Shown here: positions 51,549 through 64,000 of the stretch, one piece after another
Position numbering within the stretch: the stretch's first letter is position 1
Layout of the letters: each line of letters starts with the position of its first letter
Assembly (NCBI RefSeq): GCF_900167125.1
Contig: NZ_FUYC01000007.1
Span: forward strand, 49,401 to 113,400
Source: Paucidesulfovibrio gracilis DSM 16080
Lineage (GTDB): Bacteria; Desulfobacterota; Desulfovibrionia; Desulfovibrionales; Desulfovibrionaceae
Length of the DNA: 64,000 nt
Direction of reading: 5' to 3'
Position numbers and translations under genes: made by a program
The notes under the pieces: model-generated
Database searches by the model: none
What the model saw: the letters and a program-made list of their open reading frames with translations, nothing else
Told to the model about the DNA's origin: nothing

Positions 51549-54317
51549 ATGATCCACTCGTCTTCCGCCCCCCATGTACGCCGCTCTCTGGGAGTCCGGC
51601 TGCTCCTGCTGGCCCTTTGTGCGGCCCTGCTGGGCCTTTTCATGTTTCCGTCCCCTCCGGCTGCGGCATCTTCAGCATTGCCCCGCTCCCCCGAGGCAGT
51701 CTCTCCTCCCGTCGCCAAAAAAGGGCCGAAAAAAAGAGTATTGTTTCTGAATTCGTACCAAAACGGATACGCATGGTCCGACGCCATTCTGGACGGCGTG
51801 CGGGAACACTTTGCCCAAAGCGGACACATCGTGGATCTCCAGATCGAATACATGGACACCAAGCGCTACGCCCCCACGGAAGTAGAGGAGGCGCTCTACA
51901 ATTATTACCGGACCAAATTTCAGGGTGACCATTTCGACGCCATCATCGCTTCAGACAATACAGCGCTACTCTTTCTGGCACGACACAAGGAGGAACTGTT
52001 CGGCGACACGCCGGTGGTTTTCTGCGGCATCAACTATTTCCGCTCTAAAATGGTCAAGGACCGGACAGCCTACACAGGCATCACGGAAAATCCGGACGTG
52101 GGCAGTACGTTGGAACTGGCCCGCCGGCTCAATCCTCAATTGCGCAACATCATGGTCATCAGCGACAGCTCGGTCACTTCACGGGCCATCACCAACCAGG
52201 TGCGCGAACAAGCGGAACGCTACGAAGGAAATCTGGAATTTGAATACTGGGACACCCACACCCTTGCCGAAACCCTGGCCCGTACGGAAACCCTGGGACC
52301 AGACACGGCGCTGTTTCTCACGCCGTTCTACAAGGGAGCGCACGGGGAGCTGTATTCCGTGGAGGAAGTGCTCGCCAGCATCCACGCCCATTCCAACGTC
52401 ATGATCTTCAGCTCCTGGCGCTTTTTGCTCGGCTACGGCATCGTGGGCGGAAAGCTCCTGTCGGGACGCATCACAGGCGCAGCGGCAGCCAAGATGACCG
52501 GGCGCATCCTCAACGGAGAAAGCCCGGCAGACATCCCCGTAGAACATGACCTGCCCACGCCCTACGCCTTTGACTACAATGTTCTGAAACGATTCGATAT
52601 CCCACTCAAGTCACTGCCGCCGAACAGTGAAATCATCAACGAGCCGGACGCTTTTTACCGCATTGAGCCAAAATTTTTCTGGACCATTCAAGGTTCCCTG
52701 GCCGTGCTTTCCGTCAGCCTGCTCATGCTGTTACTCAATGTTCTGCGTCTGCGCCGCGTGGAACGCGAAGTCAAAACCCAGCTCGCCTTTCAAGAGATTC
52801 TGCTCAACACCCTGCCACTGCTGATTTTCTGGAAGGACAAACGGCAACACTACCTCGGCGCCAACATGTCCTTTGCCCAATTCGCCAAGCTGGACAGCCC
52901 GCAGGACGTGCTCGGACAACACGATGAAGATCTGTTCGACAACCATCACTTGATCCGCCAGATCACGGAGGGGGACCGCAAAGTGCAGGAAACCGGCACG
53001 CCGCTACTGGGCCAGAGCCTGCGCGTCACCACCGACGAAGGGGAAACAGTCTGGCTGGACATCAATACGGTTCCCCTGCCCGATGAAAAGGGCAAGGTTA
53101 TGGGCACGCTGAGCACGGCCGAAGACGTGACACGCAAAATCAACCTGGAGCGGCAATTGCTCCAATCCCAAAAAATGGAAGCCATCGGCACGCTTGCGGG
53201 TGGAATCGCGCACGATTTCAACAATATTCTGACCAGCATCATCAATTCCACGGAACTCGCCCTCTCGGATGTGGAAGAAGACTCCATGACCCACAAGGAT
53301 CTCTCCCGCGTGCTCAAAGCTGCGGGCCGCGGCTCCAGGGTGGTCAAACAAATTCTTGCCTTCAGCCGCCCCTCGCAGGGGGGATTCCTCCTGGCGGACA
53401 TTGCGGAAAGCCTGCACGAAGCCGTGGAATTGATGAAGGCCTCCCTGCCCCGGAATATCGCCATCCACACCCGCATCGAGGCCAAGGACACCCGCATATG
53501 GGCCGATCCGACCCAAATTCATCAAGTGGTCATGAACCTGTGCACCAATGCGTTCCAAGCCTTGCGGCCCAAGGGCGGCACCATCGAACTGGGACTGACC
53601 CGCGCCTACATCGAAGGCGAGCAGGCCGAATTGCTCAGCATTGCCCCCGGTCATTACCTCAAACTCTGGATCAGTGACGACGGGCCGGGCATTCCCGCCG
53701 AAATCGTAGACAAAATATTCGATCCTTTCTTCACCACCAAGGGAAAAACCGAAGGCACGGGCCTGGGGCTCGCTGTGGTCCACGGCATTGCCAAGGCACA
53801 CCGAGGCGGCATCCGGGTCACGTCCGTACCCTGGCGGCAAACACGGTTTGAGTTGTTCCTGCCCTGCAACGGGGCCGAGGGCCAACTCTTTGCGACTCCG
53901 GGCGCAGGCGTACACCGAGGGGATGAGAGCATTCTTTTCGTGGAAGACGACCCGGATCAGCTGGACACCGTGCCTCGGCTTCTGGAACAATTGGGATACC
54001 GCGTTACGGCGCTGCGCTACCCCGATGAAGCCCTGGAAACCCTGCGACTCAACGTCGGAGGATTTGATCTGGTCATCACCGACTACGACATGCCCTCCAC
54101 CAACGGCCTGCAACTGGCGGAGCAAGCCGTGGCCGTCAATCCATCCCTTCCGGTGATTCTCATTTCCGGTCGCAAGGATGCCCTGGGACAAGCGGAAAAA
54201 TCCAACGCCGTACGCCGCGTGCTGCTCAAACCGTACAATCAGGCGTCGCTCTCCGAGACCATCCGGCGAACCATTGACCATGACGACGGCACATCCAACT
54301 CAAGCGGAGAAATGTAA
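51549..54317 (+). CDS. hybrid sensor histidine kinase of the lactate-oxidation locus
   Basis: A 922-residue membrane kinase. After a signal/anchor (about 15-40) comes a periplasmic ABC_sub_bind-type domain (about 60-350: VLFLNSYQNGYAWSD, IEYMDTKRYAPTE, VVFCGINYFRS), a membrane helix (about 375-395), a PAS domain, the phospho-acceptor His555 in GGIAHDFNNILTS, an ATPase domain (DDGPGIP, GTGLGLAVVHGIA) and a receiver domain with Asp845 in LVITDYDMPS. It ends two bases before the sigma-54 activator, its evident partner. The gene pair occupies the same position as DVU3022-DVU3023 upstream of por in D. vulgaris. The ribosome site is weak. Confidence 0.9.
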   Translation: MIHSSSAPHVRRSLGVRLLLLALCAALLGLFMFPSPPAAASSALPRSPEAVSPPVAKKGPKKRVLFLNSYQNGYAWSDAILDGVREHFAQSGHIVDLQIEYMDTKRYAPTEVEEALYNYYRTKFQGDHFDAIIASDNTALLFLARHKEELFGDTPVVFCGINYFRSKMVKDRTAYTGITENPDVGSTLELARRLNPQLRNIMVISDSSVTSRAITNQVREQAERYEGNLEFEYWDTHTLAETLARTETLGPDTALFLTPFYKGAHGELYSVEEVLASIHAHSNVMIFSSWRFLLGYGIVGGKLLSGRITGAAAAKMTGRILNGESPADIPVEHDLPTPYAFDYNVLKRFDIPLKSLPPNSEIINEPDAFYRIEPKFFWTIQGSLAVLSVSLLMLLLNVLRLRRVEREVKTQLAFQEILLNTLPLLIFWKDKRQHYLGANMSFAQFAKLDSPQDVLGQHDEDLFDNHHLIRQITEGDRKVQETGTPLLGQSLRVTTDEGETVWLDINTVPLPDEKGKVMGTLSTAEDVTRKINLERQLLQSQKMEAIGTLAGGIAHDFNNILTSIINSTELALSDVEEDSMTHKDLSRVLKAAGRGSRVVKQILAFSRPSQGGFLLADIAESLHEAVELMKASLPRNIAIHTRIEAKDTRIWADPTQIHQVVMNLCTNAFQALRPKGGTIELGLTRAYIEGEQAELLSIAPGHYLKLWISDDGPGIPAEIVDKIFDPFFTTKGKTEGTGLGLAVVHGIAKAHRGGIRVTSVPWRQTRFELFLPCNGAEGQLFATPGAGVHRGDESILFVEDDPDQLDTVPRLLEQLGYRVTALRYPDEALETLRLNVGGFDLVITDYDMPSTNGLQLAEQAVAVNPSLPVILISGRKDALGQAEKSNAVRRVLLKPYNQASLSETIRRTIDHDDGTSNSSGEM

Positions 54318-54319
54318 TC

Positions 54320-55804
54320 ATGGCCAATATTCTGATCATCGACGACGACCACGATGTTTGCGAAACCATCGAAAGCCTGGGTACGCGGCTCGGCCACCAC
54401 TGTGAAAGCGCCCACACCCTGGCCCAAGGCATGGAACGACTGGAGCAGGGCGGTGTGGATGTGGTTTTTCTGGATATCCGGCTGCCCGACGGCAATGGCC
54501 TGGAACATCTCACCACGGTCAAATCCATGCCCGATGATCCGGAAGTGATCATCCTAACGGGCAAGGGAGATGCGGACGGCGCAGAGCTGGCCATCCAAGG
54601 TGGCGTTTGGGATTATCTGCTCAAGCCTTCCCCGGTAAAGGAAATCACCCTCACCCTGGGCCGGGCCATCAAATACCGCGACGAAAAACGCAGCCGCAAC
54701 AAACACGTGGCCCTGAATCTTGAAAACGTCGTGGGCAAGAGCCAGGCCATGCGCTCCTGTTTTGACCTCATGGCCCAGGCCAGCAAATCCGACTCCAATG
54801 TGCTCATTACCGGGGAAACCGGCACTGGCAAGGAACTGTTCGCCCGCACCATTCATGAAAACAGTGTCCGCCGTACCGGAGAATTCGTGGTGGTGGACTG
54901 CGCCTCGCTCACGGAGAACCTCGTGGAAAGCACGCTGTTCGGCCACAAAAAAGGAGCGTTCACCGGCGCGGACAGCAACAGGATCGGATTGGTCAAACTG
55001 GCGGACCAGGGGACGCTGTTTTTGGATGAAGTGGGCGAAATGCCTCTTTCCCTGCAAAAGGCATTTTTGCGTGTGCTTCAGGAGCGTCGCTTTCGTCCCG
55101 TGGGCGAGGCCCGCGAGGTGCAAAGCAATTTCCGACTCATCTCAGCCACCAACCGAAGCCTCGAACAGCTGGTGGAACAAAAACGGTTTCGCAGCGACAT
55201 CCTGTTCCGGCTCAAAACCATTCAAATCCGCCTGCCCTCGCTACGGGAACGCCGGGAAGACATCCGCCCGCTGGCCCTGCATTTCGTGGAACAACTCTGC
55301 GCCCGTTACGATACAGGTATCAAAGGTTTTGGCTCGGAATTTTTCAGTACCCTGGAAGCATATGACTGGCCCGGCAACGTGCGCGAACTCGCCAATGTGT
55401 TGGAGCGGGCCTTTGTTTCCGCCGGTGCCGAGCACACCCTCTACGCCATGCATCTGCCCCAGGAGCTGCGCATCCAAGTGGCCAAGGCGCAAATCGTGGA
55501 ACGCAAGCATGCCGCCAGCCCACCGACCGAAGAACCCGTGTCCGTTGAATCTTCCCAGAGAACGGAACGAGTGTCCCGCACCGGGTTCCCTGCTGGGGAG
55601 ACGGGTGAATCCATTATCCGCAGAGCCATTCCAGAAGGACCGGACCTGCCGTCCCTCAAGGAATTCAAAGTGCTGGCCGAAAAACAATACCTCATGGCCC
55701 TGATGGACCGCTACGAGAAGGACATCAAGACCATTCTGGAACTTTCAGGCTTGTCCCGGTCCCACTTTTACGCCCTGCTCAAAAAACACGACATCCGGGG
55801 CTGA
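54320..55804 (+). CDS. sigma-54-dependent response regulator (lactate oxidation regulator type)
   Basis: A 494-residue NtrC-type activator. The receiver domain has phospho-acceptor D52 in VVFLDIRLPDGNG. The AAA+ domain (about 135-370) carries Walker A GETGTGKELFA, the sigma-54-contacting KGAFTGA loop, Walker B TLFLDEVGEMP and an arginine-finger region. A Fis-type helix-turn-helix ends the protein (TILELSGLSRSHFYALLKKH). By position it corresponds to the D. vulgaris regulator of the por-lactate operon. The sigma-54-type promoter at 58150 is a likely target. Confidence 0.93.
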   Translation: MANILIIDDDHDVCETIESLGTRLGHHCESAHTLAQGMERLEQGGVDVVFLDIRLPDGNGLEHLTTVKSMPDDPEVIILTGKGDADGAELAIQGGVWDYLLKPSPVKEITLTLGRAIKYRDEKRSRNKHVALNLENVVGKSQAMRSCFDLMAQASKSDSNVLITGETGTGKELFARTIHENSVRRTGEFVVVDCASLTENLVESTLFGHKKGAFTGADSNRIGLVKLADQGTLFLDEVGEMPLSLQKAFLRVLQERRFRPVGEAREVQSNFRLISATNRSLEQLVEQKRFRSDILFRLKTIQIRLPSLRERREDIRPLALHFVEQLCARYDTGIKGFGSEFFSTLEAYDWPGNVRELANVLERAFVSAGAEHTLYAMHLPQELRIQVAKAQIVERKHAASPPTEEPVSVESSQRTERVSRTGFPAGETGESIIRRAIPEGPDLPSLKEFKVLAEKQYLMALMDRYEKDIKTILELSGLSRSHFYALLKKHDIRG

Positions 55805-55824
55805 CCCTCGAAGCCTTCAATGAA

Positions 55825-55857
55825 ACGGGCCGGAACGTTCGTCGCGCTCCGGCCCGT
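55825..55857. terminator. bidirectional hairpin between convergent genes
   Basis: ACGGGCCGGA at 55825-55834 pairs perfectly with TCCGGCCCGT at 55848-55857 around a 13-base loop. Neither side has a long T run, but its place between two convergent stops suggests it terminates both. Confidence 0.55.
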
Positions 55858-55881
55858 CAGCATATTCAAGACAACCTTCCA

Positions 55882-57759
55882 TCAATATCGCGACAGCCCG
55901 TCATCGTCATACGGCAGTTCCGAGGGCTTTCGTCCATATCGGTTTCCATCTCCCTCTTGAAGCGGAGCCGGGAAACCCCCATCACGTTCAGCCGATTCAA
56001 AGCATTGCTCCCCCATGGTCTCAGCTGTTCCCTCGCTTGAGGATCCATCCTGCAAACGGAAGCGTTCCAGGCTTTGCCGCAACTGCATACTCTGGCTGGA
56101 GAGCTGTTCGGAGGCAGACGCGGTTTCTTCGGCATTGGCCGTATTGGTCTGGGTCACGTTGTCGATCTGAGCCAAGGCCTCACTGATTTGTCCAATTCCT
56201 TCGGCCTGCTCGTTGGATGCGGTCGCAATATTCTGCACCAGATCCGTCACCGAGCCAGAGCCATCCACGATACGTTCCAATGATTCCGATGTGAGTTGGG
56301 CCAGCTGTACGCCATTTCCGACCTTGGAAATGGTGTCCTCGATGAGACCGGACGTTTCCTCGGCGGCCTTGGCGCTGCGGGAGGCCAGATTCCGCACCTC
56401 CTCGGCCACAACGGCAAACCCCTTGCCATGCTTGCCCGCTCGGGCGGCTTCCACTGCGGCATTCAAGGCGAGCAGATTGGTCTGGAACGCGATTTCATCG
56501 ATCACTTTGATGATTCGGGCGATATTTTCCCCGGCCACGCGAATACCTTCCATGGCTTGCAGCATCCGCTCCATGTCCTTGGCTCCCTCGGCAGCCTGTT
56601 GCTGCTGTTGCCGGGCGATTTCGCTGGCCTTGGACGCATTGTCCGCATTGGTCCGGGTCTGTGAGCCAAGCTGCGTCATGGTGCTGGTGATTTGTTCTAA
56701 GGAAGCGGCCTGCTGCGTGGCTCCCTGGGAAAGCGACTGACTGGAGTCCGAAACTTCGGACGCCCCCGCCGCGATCTGCACTCCGGCCTCACGCACCTCG
56801 CTGAGCAACATCCGCAAATTCTGTGTCATCTCACGCAAGGCTTCACCCAGAGAATCCTCCTCTGAACAAAGCTGCACCTCCCCGGTAAGATCCCGCCGTG
56901 CAATCCGCTGTGCCAACTCTGCCTTGGCCCGAAGCGACTGGGCCATGGCGTTGAAGGCCCGTTGCAGCACGGCGGGTTCGTCGCGGCCCTCGGCCTTGAG
57001 GGATACATCCAAATACCCGGAAGCGATGCGCTGTGCCACGGACGTGGCTTCGGCCACGGGATTCACAATGCTTGAAATGACCATCCAGAACAGGGGCAAA
57101 AGAAACAAGACCAGCAAAACGGCCACACTTCCCAATACCCAAAACAGCAGGTCATTGGCCTGTCCCGTGATCTCCGACTCGATCCGGGCTTTTTCCGCAT
57201 CAATATTATCAATATAGACGCCCGTACCGATCCAGACATCCGTACCGGGAATCATTTCCGCATACGAAAGTTTGGGGACGTCGCCGGCACCGGGTTTCGG
57301 CCAGATATATTGAACAAATCCACCGCCATCCTTGGCTTTACGGTTCAATTCCACCACAAGCTGGACACCATTTTTATCTTTGAGATGCCCCAAATCCTGC
57401 CCCTGAAGATCCTTGCTGGTAGGCAATGCGACATTGACGGTTCCACGGTAGATGAAATAGTATCCTGAGTCGTCATCCTCAAACCGGATATCGTCCACTA
57501 CGCGCCGCATGAAACGAACCCGTTCAGCCTCGTCCGGAATGTCCCGAAGGAGTTCCCCCAGAGCCACTGCCATGCTATGTGTTCCGACCTGGAGCTTGGT
57601 CCGCTGGCCCTCAAGCATGGCTTCATCAGCCGCGACAACTCCCATGGCAGTCAACTTACCGGCATTGGCGTGAAAGCTGAGCACCACGCCTGCCAAGAAC
57701 AAAACCACCAGCCCCAGTAAAAATAATAATCGAGCTCGAATGCTGAATCGACGTAACAT
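55882..57759 (-). CDS. methyl-accepting chemotaxis protein with a Cache sensor domain
   Basis: A 625-residue transmembrane chemoreceptor. Two helices (about 8-28 and 210-235) flank a periplasmic single-Cache domain ([40 protein letters not shown]). A HAMP domain follows ([21 protein letters not shown]). The signalling tip is intact: [23 protein letters not shown] and [13 protein letters not shown] start at ATG 57759 with AGGAGGGG upstream; 82 further in-frame codons upstream look non-coding. Location beside the lactate/pyruvate locus suggests an organic acid ligand, which is inference. Confidence 0.92.
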   Translation of the reverse strand: MLRRFSIRARLLFLLGLVVLFLAGVVLSFHANAGKLTAMGVVAADEAMLEGQRTKLQVGTHSMAVALGELLRDIPDEAERVRFMRRVVDDIRFEDDDSGYYFIYRGTVNVALPTSKDLQGQDLGHLKDKNGVQLVVELNRKAKDGGGFVQYIWPKPGAGDVPKLSYAEMIPGTDVWIGTGVYIDNIDAEKARIESEITGQANDLLFWVLGSVAVLLVLFLLPLFWMVISSIVNPVAEATSVAQRIASGYLDVSLKAEGRDEPAVLQRAFNAMAQSLRAKAELAQRIARRDLTGEVQLCSEEDSLGEALREMTQNLRMLLSEVREAGVQIAAGASEVSDSSQSLSQGATQQAASLEQITSTMTQLGSQTRTNADNASKASEIARQQQQQAAEGAKDMERMLQAMEGIRVAGENIARIIKVIDEIAFQTNLLALNAAVEAARAGKHGKGFAVVAEEVRNLASRSAKAAEETSGLIEDTISKVGNGVQLAQLTSESLERIVDGSGSVTDLVQNIATASNEQAEGIGQISEALAQIDNVTQTNTANAEETASASEQLSSQSMQLRQSLERFRLQDGSSSEGTAETMGEQCFESAERDGGFPAPLQEGDGNRYGRKPSELPYDDDGLSRY

Positions 57760-58149
57760 GATAGCCCCTCCTGTTCGTTCTCTTCGTCGGCTGGCGTACT
57801 CTTGCATTGAACATGCCGAACACGCATTGCAGCGGCTTTTTTTCTTTGACTCATACCACGCCGCTGAAATCATGAAAAGGGAACCGCACAACCGCACTCC
57901 CTGCGTATACGCCTGACACCGGATTGCAGTCCGAAAAATAAGACACACGCCGCTGACATGCATTTGTCCCATTTTGGAACAATGCCGACAGCGCCCCGGT
58001 ATCACAGGCTTTACAATAATATCCCGACAGCACCCCGAAAGGAGTTGTCCTTTTTTTCAGACAGTCATCCCCCTCCCCAATTCCCCCAAGCAGGCGGCGG
58101 GATGGCGTAACAGCTTAAATTAAAAAGGAGTTATGTAAAAAAGATCCCT
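57760..58149. other. divergent intergenic region between the chemoreceptor and por
   Basis: I find no gene in these bases. The right part is AT-rich (58110-58149) directly before the sigma-54-type promoter and would be where upstream activator sites for the NtrC-type regulator lie, but I could not identify a clear repeated motif. No convincing promoter for the chemoreceptor was seen. Confidence 0.4.
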
Positions 58150-58165
58150 TTGGCACATTTCTTGT
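58150..58165 (+). promoter_or_regulatory. sigma-54-type promoter of por
   Basis: TTGGCACATTTCTTGT fits the -24/-12 pattern (TTGGCAC-N5-TTGC) with the GG and the -12 dinucleotide ten bases apart; the final base pair is GT where the consensus has GC. Transcription would start near 58176, about 60 bases before the por ATG. A sigma-54 activator is encoded upstream at 54320, which supports the call. Confidence 0.68.
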
Positions 58166-58170
58166 TAACT

Positions 58171-58186
58171 GGTAATCGCCATTACC
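58171..58186. promoter_or_regulatory. inverted repeat at the por transcription start
   Basis: GGTAAT and ATTACC form a perfect 6-base inverted repeat with a CGCC spacer. It covers the expected start site of the sigma-54-type promoter, so it could be a repressor operator or a leader hairpin. Confidence 0.35.
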
Positions 58187-58235
58187 GGTCGGGCATAGCC
58201 CGGCGGAAAGCGGAAACAATGGAAAGGAGATTTGA

Positions 58236-61847
<3,612 letters not shown>

Positions 61848-61866
61848 GACCTCCTCTCCCCTCCCA

Positions 61867-61899
61867 TGGCCGCCGCTTCGAGCGTCGGGGCGGCGGCCA
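61867..61899 (+). other. stable hairpin after por
   Basis: TGGCCGCCGC at 61867-61876 and GCGGCGGCCA at 61890-61899 pair perfectly over ten bases. There is no T run after it. It begins 19 bases after the por stop and may protect the por message from 3' decay. Confidence 0.5.
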
Positions 61900-62002
61900 A
61901 CGGGGAGAACGAGATAACGTCAAAACGCGGCTCCTGCGTCCAAAGGAGACATCGAAAATCGGCCTCTGCCGACGAGATGATTAGGAATAGTAACTATGGA
62001 TA

Positions 62003-62040
62003 CGGGCGGGACGCGAATTTCCGTCCCCGCGTCCCGCCCG
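62003..62040 (+). other. strong hairpin upstream of the lactate permease gene
   Basis: CGGGCGGGACGCG at 62003-62015 and CGCGTCCCGCCCG at 62028-62040 form a perfect 13-base stem with a 12-base loop and no T run. It lies 58 bases before the lctP start. An mRNA processing or stability element that sets different levels of por and lctP is plausible. Confidence 0.55.
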
Positions 62041-62098
62041 GCTCCCTTGGCAGGGGAGCATTGTGGAAACGTCCCTATAGTGCATTTGGAGGGGGAAA

Positions 62099-63811
62099 AT
62101 GTCCATTGAAGTTCTGGCGCTGATCGCTGTACTTCCCATTGTCCTGGCATTGGTTCTCATGGTCGGGCTGCGTTGGCCCGCAACTCGCGCCATGCCTCTC
62201 GCCTGGCTCACCTGCGCCCTCGGCGGCATTCTGGCCTGGAAACTTCCGGTCGGCTATGTGGCCGCTCTTACCGTGCAGGGCTGCATCTCCGCCATCGGCA
62301 TTCTGATCATTGTCTTTGGCGCCATTCTGATTCTGTATACGCTGCAACACAGCGGCGGCATGGAAACCATCCAATACGGAATGCAGAACATCTCCCGCGA
62401 CCGTCGCGTGCAGGCCATCATCATCGGCTACCTGTTCGCCGCCTTCATCGAAGGTGCGGCCGGTTTCGGCACCCCCGCGGCCCTGGCCGCCCCGCTGCTG
62501 CTCAGCCTGGGCTTCCCGCCCCTGGCCGCCGCAGTGATCTGTTTGGTGTTCAACTCCTTCCCCGTGAGTTTCGGCGCGGTTGGTACGCCCATCGTCCTCG
62601 GTCTTAGCCCGCTTAAGGGACTGATCCAGGAAGCCGTCGGCTCCAGCATCCCCGGCCTGAACTTCCAGAGCGTTGACCAGTTCAACATTGTGGTCGGTCA
62701 GTGGGCCGTGGTTCTGCATGCAGCCATGGTCTTCATCCTGCCCATCTTCATGCTCGGGTTCATCACCCGTTACTTTGGTCCGAACCGCTCCTGGAAGGAC
62801 GGCTTCGGTGCCTGGAAGTTCTGCCTCTTCGCCGCGGTCGCCTTCTTCATCCCGTCCGCCATCACCGCCTACCTGCTCGGACCGGAACTTCCGTCCCTGA
62901 TTGGTGGCCTGGTTGGTCTGGGCGTGGTCATCGCTGGCGCCAAGGCCGGAATCTGCGTACCCAAGCAAGCCTGGGACTTTGGTCCCTCCGCCAACTGGGA
63001 CGCCGAATGGACCGGTGAAATCAAAGGCTCCAACTCCTGCGAATTCAAGTGCCACATGAGCCAGTTCCGCGCCTGGTTGCCGTACGTGCTCATCGGCCTG
63101 ATCCTGGTCATCACCCGCATCCCCGAGCTGGGTCTCAAGGGCTGGCTCGCAAGCCAGAAGCTCGCCTTCACCAATATCCTGGGCTACGAAGGCGTCAACG
63201 GTGCCATTGCGTACCTCTACCTGCCCGGCACCATTCCGTTCACCCTGGTGGCCATCATCACCATCGCGCTGCACGGCATGAAGGGCAACGCTGTCAAGAC
63301 CGCCTGGACCCAGTCCATTGCCAAGCTGAAGAACCCGGCCATCGCCCTGTTCGCTTCCGTGGCCCTGGTGTCCATCTTCCGCGGCTCCGGCGTGGAAAAT
63401 GCGGCTCTGAACCCGAACGCCTACCCGTCCATGCCACTGGCCATGGCCAACACGCTGGCCGGTCTCGTGGGCAGCGCCTGGCCTATGTTCGCCTCCTTCG
63501 TGGGTGGCCTTGGCTCGTTCATCACCGGTTCCAACACCGTGTCCGACCTGCTCTTCGCTGAATTCCAGTGGGGCATGGCCTCCACCCTGAGCCTGCCGCA
63601 CCAGATCATCGTGGCGGCCCAGGCCGTTGGTGGTGCCATGGGCAACATGATCTGCATCCACAACATCGTGGCCGTGTGCGCGGTTGTGGGCCTCTCCGGA
63701 AAGGAAGGTACGATCCTGCGCCGTACGGTGTGGCCGTTCCTGCTCTACGGACTGATGGTGGGCATCGTGGCCACGCTGCTGAGCTACGTGTTCGTGCCCC
63801 ATCTGTTCTAG
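62099..63811 (+). CDS. lctP: L-lactate permease
   Basis: A 570-residue inner-membrane transporter of the LctP family with about 13-14 helices; it imports lactate with protons. Conserved stretches are [70 protein letters not shown] and [17 protein letters not shown]. Length fits the family. GGAGGGGG at 62087-62094 precedes ATG 62099. It lies 251 bases after por with two hairpins between. Confidence 0.95.
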   Translation: MSIEVLALIAVLPIVLALVLMVGLRWPATRAMPLAWLTCALGGILAWKLPVGYVAALTVQGCISAIGILIIVFGAILILYTLQHSGGMETIQYGMQNISRDRRVQAIIIGYLFAAFIEGAAGFGTPAALAAPLLLSLGFPPLAAAVICLVFNSFPVSFGAVGTPIVLGLSPLKGLIQEAVGSSIPGLNFQSVDQFNIVVGQWAVVLHAAMVFILPIFMLGFITRYFGPNRSWKDGFGAWKFCLFAAVAFFIPSAITAYLLGPELPSLIGGLVGLGVVIAGAKAGICVPKQAWDFGPSANWDAEWTGEIKGSNSCEFKCHMSQFRAWLPYVLIGLILVITRIPELGLKGWLASQKLAFTNILGYEGVNGAIAYLYLPGTIPFTLVAIITIALHGMKGNAVKTAWTQSIAKLKNPAIALFASVALVSIFRGSGVENAALNPNAYPSMPLAMANTLAGLVGSAWPMFASFVGGLGSFITGSNTVSDLLFAEFQWGMASTLSLPHQIIVAAQAVGGAMGNMICIHNIVAVCAVVGLSGKEGTILRRTVWPFLLYGLMVGIVATLLSYVFVPHLF

Positions 63812-63849
63812 GTATGGTAAGGCGTAGACTCACCCAATAAAGCAACAAC

Positions 63850-63891
63850 GGCCCGGGGACCGGTATCCCCGGTTTCCGGGCCGACATTTTT
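63850..63891 (+). terminator. attenuator-like hairpin between lctP and the lactate dehydrogenase gene
   Basis: GGCCCGG at 63850-63856 and CCGGGCC at 63876-63882 pair, with an inner GGGGA/TCCCC stem, and TTTTT lies at 63887-63891. It resembles a leaky rho-independent terminator that would reduce expression of the following gene. Confidence 0.5.
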
Positions 63892-63903
63892 CAGGAGAAT
63901 ATC

Positions 63904-64000
63904 ATGTCCGCTAATGCTGCTCTGATCAAAGAGTTTGAAGCCATTCTCGGCAAGGACAACGTGTTTACCGAGGAGTCCGACCTTTACTCCTACTCCTACG
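63904..64000 (+). CDS. FAD-linked lactate/glycolate dehydrogenase (5' end only)
   Basis: Thirty-two codons are visible: MSANAALIKEFEAILG then KDNVFTEESDLYSYSY. The V-x-T-x-x-x-x-L-x-x-Y-S pattern is the N-terminus of GlcD/Dld-type FAD-linked oxidases. AGGAG at 63892-63896 precedes ATG 63904. By gene order after por and lactate permease it should be the D-lactate dehydrogenase of the locus (DVU3027-like in D. vulgaris). The gene runs past the end of the window. Confidence 0.82.
   Translation, partial: MSANAALIKEFEAILGKDNVFTEESDLYSYSY

Noticed and set aside
62075..63802. A 575-codon open frame antisense to lctP
   Set aside because: Shadow of the permease frame with a hydrophilic repetitive translation and no known domain.

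Overview
The window reads as a chromosome segment of a sulfate-reducing member of the Desulfovibrionaceae. The case rests on gene content: a complex I operon without the NADH-oxidising module, an Rnf complex with its own multihaem cytochrome c, a mononuclear molybdenum aldehyde oxidoreductase of the D. gigas Mop type, a recombinase-fold TunR-type Mo/W regulator, and the pyruvate oxidoreductase / lactate permease / lactate dehydrogenase locus preceded by a sensor kinase and a sigma-54 activator. DNA is GC-rich except for one AT-rich island. The genus cannot be fixed from this window.

Layout. 1-8719 (minus strand): nuoA-B-C-D-H-I-J-K, then two antiporter-like subunits flanking a small membrane protein, then the start of a NuoM-like gene; a Rex-like palindrome lies upstream of nuoA. 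8932-17462: a diguanylate cyclase response regulator, a divergent ComB-like protein, a UDP-glucuronate decarboxylase-like epimerase, a glycosyltransferase, beta carbonic anhydrase, a DUF1848 protein, a PAP2 phosphatase, and a LAB_N/GT2/TVP38 membrane-envelope operon. 17634-20361: two tandem initiator tRNA genes; the second is the apparent target of a 2.4 kb AT-rich insertion bounded by a 47-bp repeat of the tRNA 3' part. The insertion carries an AbrB-like gene, a DUF6884/GIY-YIG-like gene pair and two degenerate tRNA-like sequences, but no integrase.

20435-28255: an ACT-ACT-metallo-beta-lactamase fusion, YwbE, an orphan sensor kinase, tunR and modABC. 28388-41945: a molybdopterin-binding protein and mop, then a tightly overlapping eight-gene set (dicluster/CCG protein, zinc ribbon, methyltransferase, C-GCAxxG-C-C protein, radical SAM protein, AMP-ligase-like protein, XdhC, nucleotidyltransferase-HD) plus a histidine phosphatase. 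This set probably matures or serves the molybdenum hydroxylase. 42152-51214: a CBS-containing response regulator, then the minus-strand operon cytochrome c-rnfCDGEAB-apbE, where RnfB is fused to a GltD-like flavoprotein. 51549-64000: sensor kinase, sigma-54 activator, a chemoreceptor (minus strand), por with a sigma-54-type promoter, lactate permease, and the first codons of a lactate dehydrogenase.

Together the genes describe lactate to pyruvate to acetyl-CoA oxidation that yields reduced ferredoxin or flavodoxin, and two membrane complexes (headless complex I and Rnf) that could connect that low-potential pool to ion gradients and periplasmic cytochromes. Mo/W uptake, regulation and enzyme maturation are clustered in the middle. 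Long open frames antisense to nuo, mop, por and lctP are GC-driven shadows and were left out.
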